Below, one piece after another: positions 1-8,323 of a stretch of DNA of 64,000 bases. The translations under genes and the position numbers were made by a program. Each line of letters begins with the position of its first letter. Within the stretch, counting starts at the first letter, position 1. Origin of the DNA: Natrinema sp. CBA1119 (GTDB lineage Archaea; Halobacteriota; Halobacteria; Halobacteriales; Natrialbaceae); assembly GCF_002572525.1 (NCBI RefSeq), contig NZ_PDBS01000001.1, forward strand, positions 2,790,001-2,854,000, in the 5' to 3' direction. The notes beneath the pieces were generated by a model that was given only the letters and a program-made list of their open reading frames with translations, searched no databases and was not told the origin of the DNA.

Positions 1-344
1 CGGTGTTGGACAATGTCGCCGTCGCTCTCGTTGGCGGCTTCGCCGCCTCCGTTTCGATGCCCCTCCGGCGCATCGCTCGCGATGCCGAGTTTTTCGTCGA
101 GTTCGCCGGTCTCGTTGAGCGCGCTGGTGTCGTCCCAACCGCCGATCAGTTCGTCGTCGATGAACACTTCGGGGGCGGTCTTGCGACCGTCCGCGCGCTC
201 GACCATCTCCTCGAACAGTTCGTCGTCACCGGTAACGTTGTACGTCTCGTACTCGATGTCCTTGCTGTCGAAGAGGTCTTTGGCCTTCTCGCAGTACGGA
301 CAGTCCATTTTGGTATAGATCTCGACGCGTGGCTGGTCGCTCAT
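1..344 (-). CDS. Glutaredoxin-like thiol-disulfide protein (3' end cut off)
   Basis: Read from the ATG at 344, the protein begins MSDQPRVEIYTKMDCPYCEK, with the glutaredoxin active-site CPYC at residues 15-18. A later TAPEVFIDDELIGG stretch matches the cis-proline and glutathione-binding segment of the family. Such proteins reduce disulfides in the cytoplasm using low-molecular-weight thiols; haloarchaea use gamma-glutamylcysteine, so the physiological thiol is inferred. After about residue 88 the sequence becomes an acidic, glycine-rich tail that continues past the left edge, so the C-terminus is not seen. The tail is longer than a minimal glutaredoxin of about 80 residues. Confidence 0.85.
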   Translation of the reverse strand, partial: MSDQPRVEIYTKMDCPYCEKAKDLFDSKDIEYETYNVTGDDELFEEMVERADGRKTAPEVFIDDELIGGWDDTSALNETGELDEKLGIASDAPEGHRNGGGEAANESDGDIVQH

Positions 345-401
345 ATCCCATGTTTCGAATAGAGTGCCTAAACCGCTTGTGCTCTCAGCAATCGATCCCG
401 C

Positions 402-1718
402 TTACTGTGACGGACTTTCGGTGTCGTCCGCCGTCGTTGCGCCCTCGACGAACTCGACGGAGACCGTGATCTCGCGGTCGGTTCTGTCCTCGAGCGCCGT
501 CTGAACCGATTCCACGAGGGTGGGATACGGTTGGTCCGCGGGCCGCTGGACGACGACCGTGACGCCCGTCTCGTCGCTGACGAGGCCACCGTCGTTAAAC
601 TCGGTCCGCACTTCGACCAGCTCGAGTCCGTCGTACTCCTCGTCGCTCAGGACGGCTCTGACCTCGTCGTTCACCTCGTTGTCGAAGGCGACGTGGTGGC
701 CGAGGATGATACCGGCACCGGCGACGACGACCGCGCCGAGGACGAGCACGACGGCAAGGGTGCCGACGCGGTCCCGGGAGACGTTTCCGCGGAGCGTTCC
801 CGCCGTCCAGTTCAGCGGTCGGTAGCCGAGGTACCAGAACACGGTGAGTCCCGCCAGAAGGATCGAGGCGGCGTTGACGGCGACCAGAACGAAGGCTCCG
901 AGCGCGACGGGTGCATGGCCCCAGGCCAGCCCGATGCCGACCGCGGCGGCGGCCGGGATCAACGCGACGGCGATCATCACGCCGACCAGTGAAACGGGGA
1001 TTGCCGTCGCGAGGCCGAACGCGCCCGCTGCCCCCGCACAGAAGCCGACGATGAGGGCGAGTAGACCCGGTGAGATCCGATTTTGCACCTGCGTGATGGC
1101 GGTGATGTCGATCGTCGAGGGGACGGCTCCGCTGAAGCGCACCAGCCAGGCGAACGCGAAGGCGCTGACGATCGCGACGACGAGTCCGATCGCCAGCGAC
1201 GAGAGCCCGCCCCGGACCATCTCCCGGTCGTCGAGGACGAGCCCTACGGTGCTGGTGAGGGCCGCGCTGACCTGCGGGGCAATAACCATCGACCCGACGA
1301 CGATCGCCGGCGAGTCGAGCAACAGGCCCGCCGTCGCGACGATCGCGCTCAGGACTGTCATCGCGTAGTACGTGAGACGACTGGGGGTCATGTTCAGCGC
1401 CCGCGTCCGAATCTCCTCGCGAGCGATGCTGTCGTCCGCCTCCTCTCCGTTGACGTAGCGCTCCTCGAGTTCCTCTATCTGCGGAGTTCGAGCCGTCTCG
1501 ATCGAAGAGACGACGATGAAGTCGTCGTCGATGCCGACCTCGCGCAACGACGTGAGCACGTGGTCGACGGCTTGGGTCGGGAGCGGAAACGTGACCAGAT
1601 CACCGTCTGACCGGTCACTGTTCTCGGCGGTCAACACGTAATCGATGTCTTCGTCTTCCAGTACCCGGAGCGCTTCGTCCCGCGTGTCGTCCGGGACGAA
1701 CACCTGGAGTAGTCGCAC
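402..1718 (-). CDS. DUF389 (TIGR00341-type) membrane protein
   Basis: This 438-residue protein has a soluble N-terminal domain (about residues 1-105) starting MRLLQVFVPDDTRDEALRVL. It is followed by a hydrophobic core (about 115-345) with several membrane segments, including a stretch SPAIVVGSMVIAPQVSAAL typical of DUF389 proteins. The acidic C-terminal domain (about 345-438) is probably soluble. The family is widespread in haloarchaea and its biochemical role is not established. A TATA-like GTATACGTATGG lies about 30 nt upstream on the minus strand. The gene stands alone, transcribed away from the DUF357 gene. Confidence 0.85.
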   Translation of the reverse strand: MRLLQVFVPDDTRDEALRVLEDEDIDYVLTAENSDRSDGDLVTFPLPTQAVDHVLTSLREVGIDDDFIVVSSIETARTPQIEELEERYVNGEEADDSIAREEIRTRALNMTPSRLTYYAMTVLSAIVATAGLLLDSPAIVVGSMVIAPQVSAALTSTVGLVLDDREMVRGGLSSLAIGLVVAIVSAFAFAWLVRFSGAVPSTIDITAITQVQNRISPGLLALIVGFCAGAAGAFGLATAIPVSLVGVMIAVALIPAAAAVGIGLAWGHAPVALGAFVLVAVNAASILLAGLTVFWYLGYRPLNWTAGTLRGNVSRDRVGTLAVVLVLGAVVVAGAGIILGHHVAFDNEVNDEVRAVLSDEEYDGLELVEVRTEFNDGGLVSDETGVTVVVQRPADQPYPTLVESVQTALEDRTDREITVSVEFVEGATTADDTESPSQ

Positions 1719-1825
1719 TCTCGAGAGCCACGATGGGGTGGGCCATACGTATACGGTAGTTAATCCGGGCGGCTTCGACGTGGGCGCGACGACGCACTTA
1801 CGGGGCCGAGTAACGAGGATCGACC

Positions 1826-2113
1826 ATGGCTGCCGATCTCGAGGAGAAGACGAACCGGTACGGCGAGTTACTCGCGGAGGCGCTCGAGGCGGCGACGATC
1901 GCGCCGCCGGAGGGGACCCCGATGGCGGAAGCGGCCGCCGATTGCTACGAGATGGCGTCGTCGTATCTCGAGGACGGGACCCACTTTCGAGAACAGGGCG
2001 ATCTCGTTAACGCCTTGGCGTCGTTTTCCTACGGCCACGCGTGGCTCGATGCGGGGGCCCGCATCGGATTGTTCGATGTGCCGACGGAGGGCCACCTCTT
2101 CACCGTCGAGTAG
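1826..2113 (+). CDS. DUF357 family protein
   Basis: The 95-residue product starts MAADLEEKTNRYGELLAEAL and carries AADCYEMASSYLEDGTHFREQGDLVNALASFSYGHAWLDAG in consecutive helices, the pattern of the archaeal DUF357 family (small helical proteins of unknown function). The motif DLVNALASFSYGHAWLD is the most characteristic part. It is predicted to be all-helical and cytoplasmic. No operon partner is obvious: the DUF389 gene is divergent and the downstream TFB gene has its own promoter. Confidence 0.8.
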   Translation: MAADLEEKTNRYGELLAEALEAATIAPPEGTPMAEAAADCYEMASSYLEDGTHFREQGDLVNALASFSYGHAWLDAGARIGLFDVPTEGHLFTVE

Positions 2114-2224
2114 CGGAGTTCACTCGACGTGTGGAAACTGTATCCCGTCCCTGCTATCCAACACGATTAATAACTATGTAACCGGAACATATATACCAGC
2201 AATTGCGATTAGTTTATAAAGTAG

Positions 2225-2240
2225 GCGAAACCTTTATATG
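2225..2240 (+). promoter_or_regulatory. Promoter of the TFB gene (BRE + TATA box)
   Basis: The stretch GCGAAACCTTTATATG contains an adenine-rich BRE-like GCGAAACC followed by a strong TATA box. The preceding 80 bases are unusually AT-rich for this genome. The TATA box is about 90 nt from the ATG at 2330, which implies a leader of about 65 nt. The leader includes a CCCACCCGGGAGC stretch that could fold. Confidence 0.6.
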
Positions 2241-2329
2241 GCTTACGGCCTAACTCTATGTTAGCTGCGGCGACCGGGTTTCTTCTGGTTACCCCACCCG
2301 GGAGCCCCAAGTAACTCACCCGATACACT

Positions 2330-3313
2330 ATGACAGATACCAGCATCCGAACCTATACGAACGACCGAGAGACCGAAACCGAAGCGGAGGAAACCACGGC
2401 GGTTTCCGACGAGCAAGAGCACTGTCCGGAGTGTGGCGGCCGATTGGTATCGGACGACGAACACGCCGAGACCGTCTGTACGGACTGCGGCCTCGTCGTT
2501 GAGGAAGACGAGATCGATCGCGGCCCCGAATGGCGAGCCTTCGACGCCAGCGAGAAGGACGAGAAGTCCCGCGTCGGCGCACCGACGACGAACATGATGC
2601 ACGACCAGGGGCTCTCGACGAACATCGGCTGGCAGGACAAGGACGCCTACGGCCGCGCGCTTTCGAGCCGCCAGCGCCAGAAGATGCAGCGCCTGCGCAC
2701 CTGGAACGAGCGATTCCGCACTCGCGACTCGAAAGAGCGTAACCTCAAGCAGGCCCTCGGCGAGATCGACCGGATGGCAAGCGCGCTCGGCCTCCCGGAG
2801 AACGTCCGCGAGACCGCGTCAGTCATCTATCGCCGCGCGCTCGAGGAGGACCTGCTCCCGGGCCGCTCGATCGAAGGCGTCGCGACCGCGTCGCTGTACG
2901 CGTCCGCCCGACAGGCCGGCACGCCGCGCAGCCTCGACGAGATCTCGGCCGTCTCCCGCGTCGAAAAGATGGAACTGACCCGCACCTACCGCTACATCAT
3001 TCGGGAACTCGGCCTCGAGGTCAAGCCGGCCGACCCCGAACACTACGTGCCCCGGTTCGTCAGCGACCTCGATCTCTCCGACGAGACCGAGCGGATGGCC
3101 CGGGAGCTGCTCGAGTCGGCTCGTCAGGAAGGCGTCCACAGCGGCAAGTCGCCGGTCGGCCTCGCGGCCGCCTCGGTCTATGCCGCCGCCCTGTTGACCA
3201 ACGAGAAGGTCACCCAGAACGAGGTCAGCGAGGTCGCCAGCATCTCCGAAGTCACCATCCGGAACCGCTACAAGGAACTGCTCGAGGCGTCGGACACGGC
3301 CGCACCCGCGTAA
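2330..3313 (+). CDS. tfb: Transcription initiation factor IIB (TFB)
   Basis: The 327-residue protein has the full TFIIB layout. An N-terminal zinc ribbon (about residues 30-55) shows CPECGGRL and CTDCGLVV. The B-finger region contains RGPEWRAFD. Two cyclin-like repeats follow from about residue 120, including the repeat signature GRSIEGVATASLYASARQ and its second copy GKSPVGLAAASVYAAALL. TFB bridges TBP bound to the TATA box and RNA polymerase. Haloarchaea carry several tfb paralogues with different promoter preferences; which one this is cannot be read from the sequence alone. It is monocistronic with a strong promoter and a leader of about 65 nt. Confidence 0.95.
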   Translation: MTDTSIRTYTNDRETETEAEETTAVSDEQEHCPECGGRLVSDDEHAETVCTDCGLVVEEDEIDRGPEWRAFDASEKDEKSRVGAPTTNMMHDQGLSTNIGWQDKDAYGRALSSRQRQKMQRLRTWNERFRTRDSKERNLKQALGEIDRMASALGLPENVRETASVIYRRALEEDLLPGRSIEGVATASLYASARQAGTPRSLDEISAVSRVEKMELTRTYRYIIRELGLEVKPADPEHYVPRFVSDLDLSDETERMARELLESARQEGVHSGKSPVGLAAASVYAAALLTNEKVTQNEVSEVASISEVTIRNRYKELLEASDTAAPA

Positions 3314-3440
3314 ACCCGAAATCGACGACTGAAACGTCGTGTAACGGCTGTCATCTGTCGCGTCGTACCGACGCGGGTGGTGCGTTCGACCGACCGAGAC
3401 TGCGACAACGTTTTTGACCCCTCGTGTGCACATACGTAGC

Positions 3441-3620
3441 ATGGATAAAACGACCGTCCAGCTGTTGTGCCCCGAATGTACGAAAGATTGGCAGGTTTCT
3501 CCGGACGAACTCCCGACGCCCGCCGAAATGTTTCACTGTCCGAACTGTCACGCCTCTCATCGTACCGCCGAGTTCATGCGGACGGATCGCGATCTCCAGA
3601 CGTTGAAACAGCTCGGATAG
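3441..3620 (+). CDS. Small zinc-ribbon protein (59 aa)
   Basis: The product MDKTTVQLLCPECTKDWQVS continues to a second CPNC pair, giving two CxxC knuckles (CPEC at 10-13, CPNC near 36-39) that should bind one zinc. The ATG at 3441 is chosen because the sequence from it is compact and an upstream ATG at 3414 would add a non-acidic, improbable N-terminus. Similar small haloarchaeal zinc ribbons are common and mostly uncharacterised. A role in nucleic-acid or protein contacts is a guess from fold only. Confidence 0.75.
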   Translation: MDKTTVQLLCPECTKDWQVSPDELPTPAEMFHCPNCHASHRTAEFMRTDRDLQTLKQLG

Positions 3621-3883
3621 GCCGATCGAAACCGCATTTTCGCCGCCGGTGCTCCGAAGTAGGTATTCGTTACGTTCCGTCGATAGCCTTTCAGAAACTA
3701 TAGCGAAAGCAGCTATTACGCCCGTAAATACGGTCGTACCGTGCTCCCGTCGTCTGGCTCTGTTCGCGTAGGCACCGCATTCGAATCGTCTCCGCCGATG
3801 ACACACCACTCGGCCGACATGGGTCGCGTGTTAACGCAACTCAAGATAATAATATAACCCTGCAGTGGGTAGGAGAGGATGGT

Positions 3884-4123
3884 ATGAAGAAGCAGGAGCT
3901 CATTCACCTTCACGGACTTCTCGCGGAGGTATCCAATCAGTGTGCAGAGTGGGATAACTGTGAGATCGATCTTGGCGAGTACGAAGCCAAGGGGATTCGA
4001 CCGACATCGATTCACAAATCGAAAACAGATCACAAAGCCGCCGTTTTTGCGCTCGCTGGGGGAATCACGATGAACATGCGGGAAGGTGAGCAGGAAGAAG
4101 CTGTCGCCGCAACTGCGGACTGA
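3884..4123 (+). CDS. UPF0058 family protein
   Basis: This 79-residue protein begins MKKQELIHLHGLLAEVSNQC, the characteristic opening of the archaeal UPF0058 family, and continues with SIHKSKTDHKAAVFALAGGI. The function is unknown. It is expected to be a small helical cytoplasmic protein. An AATATAACC TATA-like element lies about 27-30 nt before the ATG, suggesting a leaderless transcript and supporting this start. Confidence 0.85.
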   Translation: MKKQELIHLHGLLAEVSNQCAEWDNCEIDLGEYEAKGIRPTSIHKSKTDHKAAVFALAGGITMNMREGEQEEAVAATAD

Positions 4124-4272
4124 GATTCTCGACGTATCCTTGGACCATCGACACCGCCGACTGGCAAGACTCGGCGCAGCGCGCTTTGCTCGAGGAGATC
4201 GTCACCGACAAATAGCGGACCTGTGGATGTGCAATTCTGTAGTAGACGTGGACTGAGCGGCCGGAGTAACCG

Positions 4273-4779
4273 TTACTCGACCAGGTCCTCGAACTCGGGG
4301 AGGATTTCGTCGTCCGCGTCGTTCTCGGTGGTGTCGTTCTCGGTGGTGTCGTTCTCGTCGGCGTCGCTGGTCGAATTCGTGGTGATCGACTCGTCGTCGG
4401 GAGCGGTCGTCTCTTCGTCGGCCGAATCGTTCGCATCCTCATCGTCTTCCAGAACCTCGACGTGCATGACCTCGAGCGGGATGTTCTCGAGGAGCTGGCC
4501 GATCTCCTTTCGTGCGATCCGCGAGGCGTGCTCCTCGCGCTCGACGTTGAAGACGGTCATCTCCAGTTCGAGCGCGACGAGCGCTTCGTCGGCCGCGATA
4601 AACGCGGGGGGAAGCTCCTCTCCCGACGGGGAGGTGCGCTCACCCATGTTGATCTCGACGTAGTTCAGGTCAGGGTTCAACATCTCACCCGTCTTCGAGA
4701 TGGCGATTCGGATCGCCTCGTCCGCCGTTTCGACGTCGAAGACCGGCACGGCAGCTTCGACCACAACCCTGCAATCCAT
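4273..4779 (-). CDS. UPF0212 (DUF555) family protein with acidic tail
   Basis: The conserved core starts at MDCRVVVEAAVPVFDVETAD, so I place the start at the ATG at 4779, although an in-frame ATG at 4821 exists. The core (about 1-115) contains AIRIAISKTGEMLNPDLNYV and ends with LLENIPLEVMHVEVLED, as in other archaeal UPF0212 members, whose function is unknown. The last 50 residues are a low-complexity Asp/Glu/Thr tail containing a duplicated NDTTE unit, encoded by a short tandem DNA repeat near 4316-4350. The tail is likely disordered. Confidence 0.8.
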   Translation of the reverse strand: MDCRVVVEAAVPVFDVETADEAIRIAISKTGEMLNPDLNYVEINMGERTSPSGEELPPAFIAADEALVALELEMTVFNVEREEHASRIARKEIGQLLENIPLEVMHVEVLEDDEDANDSADEETTAPDDESITTNSTSDADENDTTENDTTENDADDEILPEFEDLVE

Positions 4780-4925
4780 ACACAGACATTGCATCCCCTC
4801 CAGTAAGAAGGTTCGCCCCACGGCGGGACTATCGCCGTGTGGCTGTCGGGCGTGGATCGCGGACCAAGTCGGTCAGAGCGTCGGTTCGAAAGGCAAAGGG
4901 CCCGCGGGATCCAAGGTGCGACCGA

Positions 4926-5852
4926 ATGGAAACGGGGACGATCCCAATCGACGAACTCGCTGGCGGACTCGATCTGTACCGAACCCTCGAGAGCGGACAG
5001 AGCTACCTCTGGCGGCGAGAAGACGGTGAGATGTATACCGACACGGTGGCCCCCGGCGCGTGGTACTCGACGGTCGTCGGCTCGGACGCCGTATCCGGCG
5101 GCTCGGATGCCGCCAACGGGCCCACCGGTGACGTGATCCGCGTCCGGATCCGCGACGGCGACCTCGAGTGGAAGTCGACGACCGACGCCGAACCGGCCGT
5201 GCACCGGTTGCTGCGCCTGGACGACGATCTCGAGGCAATCGTCGCGGCCGGACCGGACGATCCGCTGCTCCGCGAGGCGTACGAGGCCCACCGCGGAATG
5301 CGACTGGTCGCGGATCCGCCCTTCGGCTGCCTAATCTCGTTTATCTGCTCGGCCCAGATGCGCGTCGGACGGATTCACACGATGGTCTCAACGCTGGCCC
5401 GCGAGTACGGCGACGAGATCGATTTCGACGGCGAGACGTATCACGCGTTTCCGACGCCGGAACAGCTCGCGATCGCGACCGAGGCTGAACTCCGCGAGCT
5501 CGGCTTGGGATACCGCGCTCCCTACGTCGTCCGGACCGCCGAGATGGTCGCGGCCGGCGAGGCTCATCCGGCCGAGGCGCGCGATCTTCCGTACGAGGAC
5601 GCACGGGAGTACCTGACGCGGTTCGTCGGCGTCGGCGACAAGGTGGCCGACTGCGTGCTCCTCTTCTCGCTGGACTTCGACGAGGCCGTCCCGCTTGACA
5701 CCTGGCTCAAGTCGGCGGTCGAGGAGTACTATCCCGACTGCGACCGCGGGACCTACGCCGAGACCTCGCGGGCCCTTCGCGAACGGCTCGGGGGCGAGTA
5801 CGCGGGGTACGCCCAGACCTACGTCTTTCATCACCTTCGGACCGGCGCATAG
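4926..5852 (+). CDS. ogg: OGG1-like 8-oxoguanine DNA glycosylase/AP lyase
   Basis: The 308-residue protein belongs to the HhH-GPD base-excision repair superfamily, OGG1 type. The N-terminal part (about 1-100) resembles the OGG1 beta-domain (RTLESGQSYLWRR). The HhH-GPD domain follows, with FICSAQMRVGRI and then the helix-hairpin-helix GVGDKVADC, whose Lys239 aligns with the Schiff-base lysine of OGG1. The catalytic Asp258 lies in AVPLDTW. It should excise 8-oxoguanine opposite cytosine and nick the strand. I use the ATG at 4926 because the longer frame from 4839 encodes a basic stretch unlike haloarchaeal proteins. It is divergent from the UPF0212 gene. Confidence 0.9.
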   Translation: METGTIPIDELAGGLDLYRTLESGQSYLWRREDGEMYTDTVAPGAWYSTVVGSDAVSGGSDAANGPTGDVIRVRIRDGDLEWKSTTDAEPAVHRLLRLDDDLEAIVAAGPDDPLLREAYEAHRGMRLVADPPFGCLISFICSAQMRVGRIHTMVSTLAREYGDEIDFDGETYHAFPTPEQLAIATEAELRELGLGYRAPYVVRTAEMVAAGEAHPAEARDLPYEDAREYLTRFVGVGDKVADCVLLFSLDFDEAVPLDTWLKSAVEEYYPDCDRGTYAETSRALRERLGGEYAGYAQTYVFHHLRTGA

Positions 5853-5912
5853 GGACGTTGCCGAACGAGACACCTGGGACGATTTTTATGAATGGGCTGT
5901 CATTATTGCCGT

Positions 5913-6230
5913 ATGGCGACAGGCGCAGTCATCGGTCTCCTTGCATCGGCGGTGTTCATCGCCACACTGGGAATCCTCATCAAGTACTTCGGGATGGTTC
6001 GACTGATCGCGGGCTACGACCCGGACCGGGTCGCAGACGAGGACGGACTGGCGGATTTTATCGGTACCAACGCCCTCTACGTCGCCGCGCTCGTCTTGCT
6101 CGTCGCGATCGTCGAGTATACGGAGCCGTTCGGCGGCTCCGAGGCGATCTGGATCGCATTCGTCGTCGGTGTCGGACTCCTGACCGCCCGGATGATCCGC
6201 GGCGCTCGGCGCTTCGAAACCGCCGAGTGA
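5913..6230 (+). CDS. DUF3784-like small membrane protein
   Basis: Read from the ATG at 5913, the protein is 105 residues with three hydrophobic segments: VIGLLASAVFIATLGILIKY, ALYVAALVLLVAIVEY and AIWIAFVVGVGLLTARMI. The RLIAGYDPD motif between the first two is the hallmark I associate with DUF3784. A TTTTTATG box lies about 27 nt upstream, so the transcript is probably leaderless and the ATG at 5892 is rejected. Function unknown. Confidence 0.7.
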   Translation: MATGAVIGLLASAVFIATLGILIKYFGMVRLIAGYDPDRVADEDGLADFIGTNALYVAALVLLVAIVEYTEPFGGSEAIWIAFVVGVGLLTARMIRGARRFETAE

Positions 6231-6263
6231 GGGCGAGAGCAAGCGGTGAGGCCCGGCCGTCGA

Positions 6264-6512
6264 CTACTCCTCGTAGTCCTCGCGGCCGGTCACGGCCCAG
6301 TAGGCCTGTGAGACCAGCGTGATCGCGAAGATGACGACGAGCCCGCCGGCGACCCATATCGCTAGTTGCCGCCCGAGCAGATAGTACGCCAGCGCGCTCG
6401 CACCGACGACGAACAACACCGCACCGACGAGCAACTCGAGCAACTCCCGAACCGACGCACGGCTACTCGAGACGTCGAGATACTCCTCTTCGAAGCGGTC
6501 GATGATTCCCAT
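6264..6512 (-). CDS. Small two-helix membrane protein
   Basis: The 82-residue product MGIIDRFEEEYLDVSSSRAS has two hydrophobic segments (LLVGAVLFVVGASALAYYLL and IWVAGGLVVIFAITLVSQAY) and an acidic N-terminus. I do not recognise a named family. Its ATG overlaps the stop of the preceding 55-codon gene by one base (TAATG), so translation is likely coupled. Together with that gene and acylphosphatase it forms a three-gene minus-strand unit. Confidence 0.6.
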   Translation of the reverse strand: MGIIDRFEEEYLDVSSSRASVRELLELLVGAVLFVVGASALAYYLLGRQLAIWVAGGLVVIFAITLVSQAYWAVTGREDYEE

Positions 6513-6679
6513 TAGCAGAATTCATCGAGCGTGGTCTGGTCTCGCTTCAGCGGCCGCGCCCGATAGCCGTCCTCGCTCTCGAAGTGAATGCCGTCTCGAT
6601 GCCGTACGGTCACTGGACGTGATAGCGGCTCGAGGATCGTCCCGTTGTCGCTTCGCCGCTCGGTGCCCTCGACTGTCAT
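6512..6679 (-). CDS. Small hypothetical protein (55 aa)
   Basis: From the ATG at 6679 the frame reads MTVEGTERRSDNGTILEPLS and ends QTTLDEFC before TAA. It sits 12 nt after the acylphosphatase stop, and its stop overlaps the next gene's start by one base. Spacing and phase argue that it is real. The C-terminus carries a single cysteine. No family is recognised. The composition is less acidic than the neighbours. A cytosolic role is likely as there is no hydrophobic segment. Confidence 0.55.
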   Translation of the reverse strand: MTVEGTERRSDNGTILEPLSRPVTVRHRDGIHFESEDGYRARPLKRDQTTLDEFC

Positions 6680-6691
6680 CTTTCCCTTGTC

Positions 6692-6970
6692 TCAGTAGCG
6701 AATCTCGAACCCGTCCTCGCCCCGCGGCTCCTCGTAGTCAGCCTCGACGCGCTCGACATCGGCCGCGGGGCTGCCCTCGTGACACCACTCGATCATCGCC
6801 TCGACCGCGGCCTCGGGCCCCTCGAAGACCGCCTCGACGCGGCCGTCCTCGAGGTTCCGCACCCAGCCGTCGACGCCTTCGTCACGGGCCGTATCGCGGG
6901 TATTCGCGCGGTAGTAGACGCCCTGTACCTTTCCCGAGACGAAGACGTGTGCGCGGGTTCGGTCTGTCAT
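6692..6970 (-). CDS. acyP: Acylphosphatase
   Basis: The 92-residue protein shows the family signature VSGKVQGVYYRANTRDTA, including the phosphate-binding arginine (YYRANT) and, in the following strand, GWVRNLEDGRVEAVFEGP with the conserved catalytic Asn region. It hydrolyses acyl phosphates such as acetyl phosphate. Length matches the family (about 90). The start at 6970 is chosen because MTDRTRAHVFVSGKVQG aligns with the family start; the longer frame to 7033 adds an unlikely N-terminus. First gene of a compact operon with two small proteins. Confidence 0.92.
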   Translation of the reverse strand: MTDRTRAHVFVSGKVQGVYYRANTRDTARDEGVDGWVRNLEDGRVEAVFEGPEAAVEAMIEWCHEGSPAADVERVEADYEEPRGEDGFEIRY

Positions 6971-7061
6971 GTGCGAGTCATCGACCGCAACCGCCAAAAA
7001 TCCGGGTCCGTTCGAGTCGCGGACGCCCCTCACAACAGCGCTCGACGACCGCCGATTCCGT

Positions 7062-7751
7062 TCAGAACTCGGTGCCGCGTCGCGCCCGCTGTCCGTCGTC
7101 GATCGGGTGTTTCACCTTTCGGACGTTCGTGATCAGGTCGGCGCGATCCGTCAGGTACGACGGCTCGGTATGGCTGCCTGACAACACGAGCTCGAGGCCG
7201 TCCGGCTTCGCGTCGATGAGGTCGTGAACGTCCGACTCGGAGAGCAGGCCGCGATCCGCGGCGTAGAGGATTTCGTCAAGGATCAGCATGTGGACGCCCG
7301 CTTCCGGCTCCGCGTCGAGGTCAATCGGCTCGTCGAGGTCGGTCGCTCCCGCCGCTTCGAGCAGTTCGCGAGCGCGCTCGAGGCCGGCCTGCGCTTCGGC
7401 CTCGTGGTCCGCCTCGTCGCTGCCGTCTGCCATCCCGTGCCAGCCGTAGTGGCCGAGGTTCTCGTAGCTCAGCCCGGGGAGCATGGCCATCGCGTTGTAC
7501 TCGCCGCGCACCGCGTCGACGCTCGAGGCCCCACCCTTCATGAACTGGAGCATGTGGACGCGGTAGCCGTGGCCCGCGGCGCGCACTCCCATGCCGAGCG
7601 TCGCGGTCGTCTTCCCTTTCCCGTCGCCCCACCAGACCTGGACGAGGCCGAACTCCTCGGGTGCGGCCGGCTCGATCCGCTCGGGTTCCGGCGTTCGTCC
7701 CTGTCCCGGCGTGTTCTCGATCGGCGAGTCCGATCTCCGGTCGTCGTTCAT
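7062..7751 (-). CDS. cobO: Cob(I)yrinic acid a,c-diamide adenosyltransferase
   Basis: The 229-residue protein carries the CobO/BtuR-type P-loop GDGKGKTTATLG (about residues 42-53) preceded by LVQVWW. It also has the conserved HMLQFMKGG and LDEILYAADRGLL segments and ends HPIDDGQRARRGTEF. It transfers the adenosyl group from ATP to cob(I)alamin-type corrinoids, making coenzyme B12. The first 30 residues are a Pro/Glu-rich extension. The start at 7751 is preferred because upstream residues are basic. The gene is divergent from an HTH regulator gene 115 bp away; whether that regulates it is unknown. Confidence 0.92.
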   Translation of the reverse strand: MNDDRRSDSPIENTPGQGRTPEPERIEPAAPEEFGLVQVWWGDGKGKTTATLGMGVRAAGHGYRVHMLQFMKGGASSVDAVRGEYNAMAMLPGLSYENLGHYGWHGMADGSDEADHEAEAQAGLERARELLEAAGATDLDEPIDLDAEPEAGVHMLILDEILYAADRGLLSESDVHDLIDAKPDGLELVLSGSHTEPSYLTDRADLITNVRKVKHPIDDGQRARRGTEF

Positions 7752-7865
7752 ACGCGATCGGTCGGACCGAGCGTACATGTAGTTGGTCCACTCGGCGCGT
7801 GTCGATAGCGTGACACCCCTAACCAAACGTGTCTTTAGGGCTCGCTCCTAACCTGCGGTCAGCCA

Positions 7866-8225
7866 ATGTCTCTCGAATTCTCCTCGTCCGACGATGCACC
7901 CGCCTTCGAGCGGGTGATCGCCGCGCTCGACGACGACTCCTGTCGGGAGATCATCGCGGTGCTCGAGGAGCCGATGACCGTCCCCGATATCGCCGAGGCG
8001 ACGGATCGTCCGCTCTCGACGACGTATCGCAAACTTGACGCACTGACCGAGGCCGGGTTGGTCGACGAGACCGTCGGCGTCCGTCACGGCGGCCACCATC
8101 GGTCACGGTACGTCGCCAACCTCAATCGGATCTCGATCGGACTCGACGACGACAACGAGCTGTACGCCGATATTGATCGGTCGGCCGAGCTGAGTATCTG
8201 GTCAAACGCGAAGCGAGAGTTCTGA
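7866..8225 (+). CDS. Winged-helix (ArsR-like) transcriptional regulator
   Basis: The 119-residue protein has a helix-turn-helix between about residues 20 and 75: SCREIIAVLEEPMTVPDIAE then ATDRPLSTTYRKLDALTEAG, followed by a wing rich in His/Gly (VRHGGHHRSRYVANL). This is a typical haloarchaeal ArsR/HTH_20-like DNA-binding protein. The C-terminal 40 residues may form the dimer interface or a short sensing segment. A TCTTTAGG TATA-like box is about 27-34 nt upstream. Target and signal are unknown. Confidence 0.8.
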   Translation: MSLEFSSSDDAPAFERVIAALDDDSCREIIAVLEEPMTVPDIAEATDRPLSTTYRKLDALTEAGLVDETVGVRHGGHHRSRYVANLNRISIGLDDDNELYADIDRSAELSIWSNAKREF

Positions 8226-8323
8226 ACGCGCCGCTTCGTGCGCTCCGCTCACCGGGATCCTCGAGACCGGCGTCTCGGCCTCCTGACCATGAAACCGATC
8301 ACGACCGACCGACGAGGTCCCCC

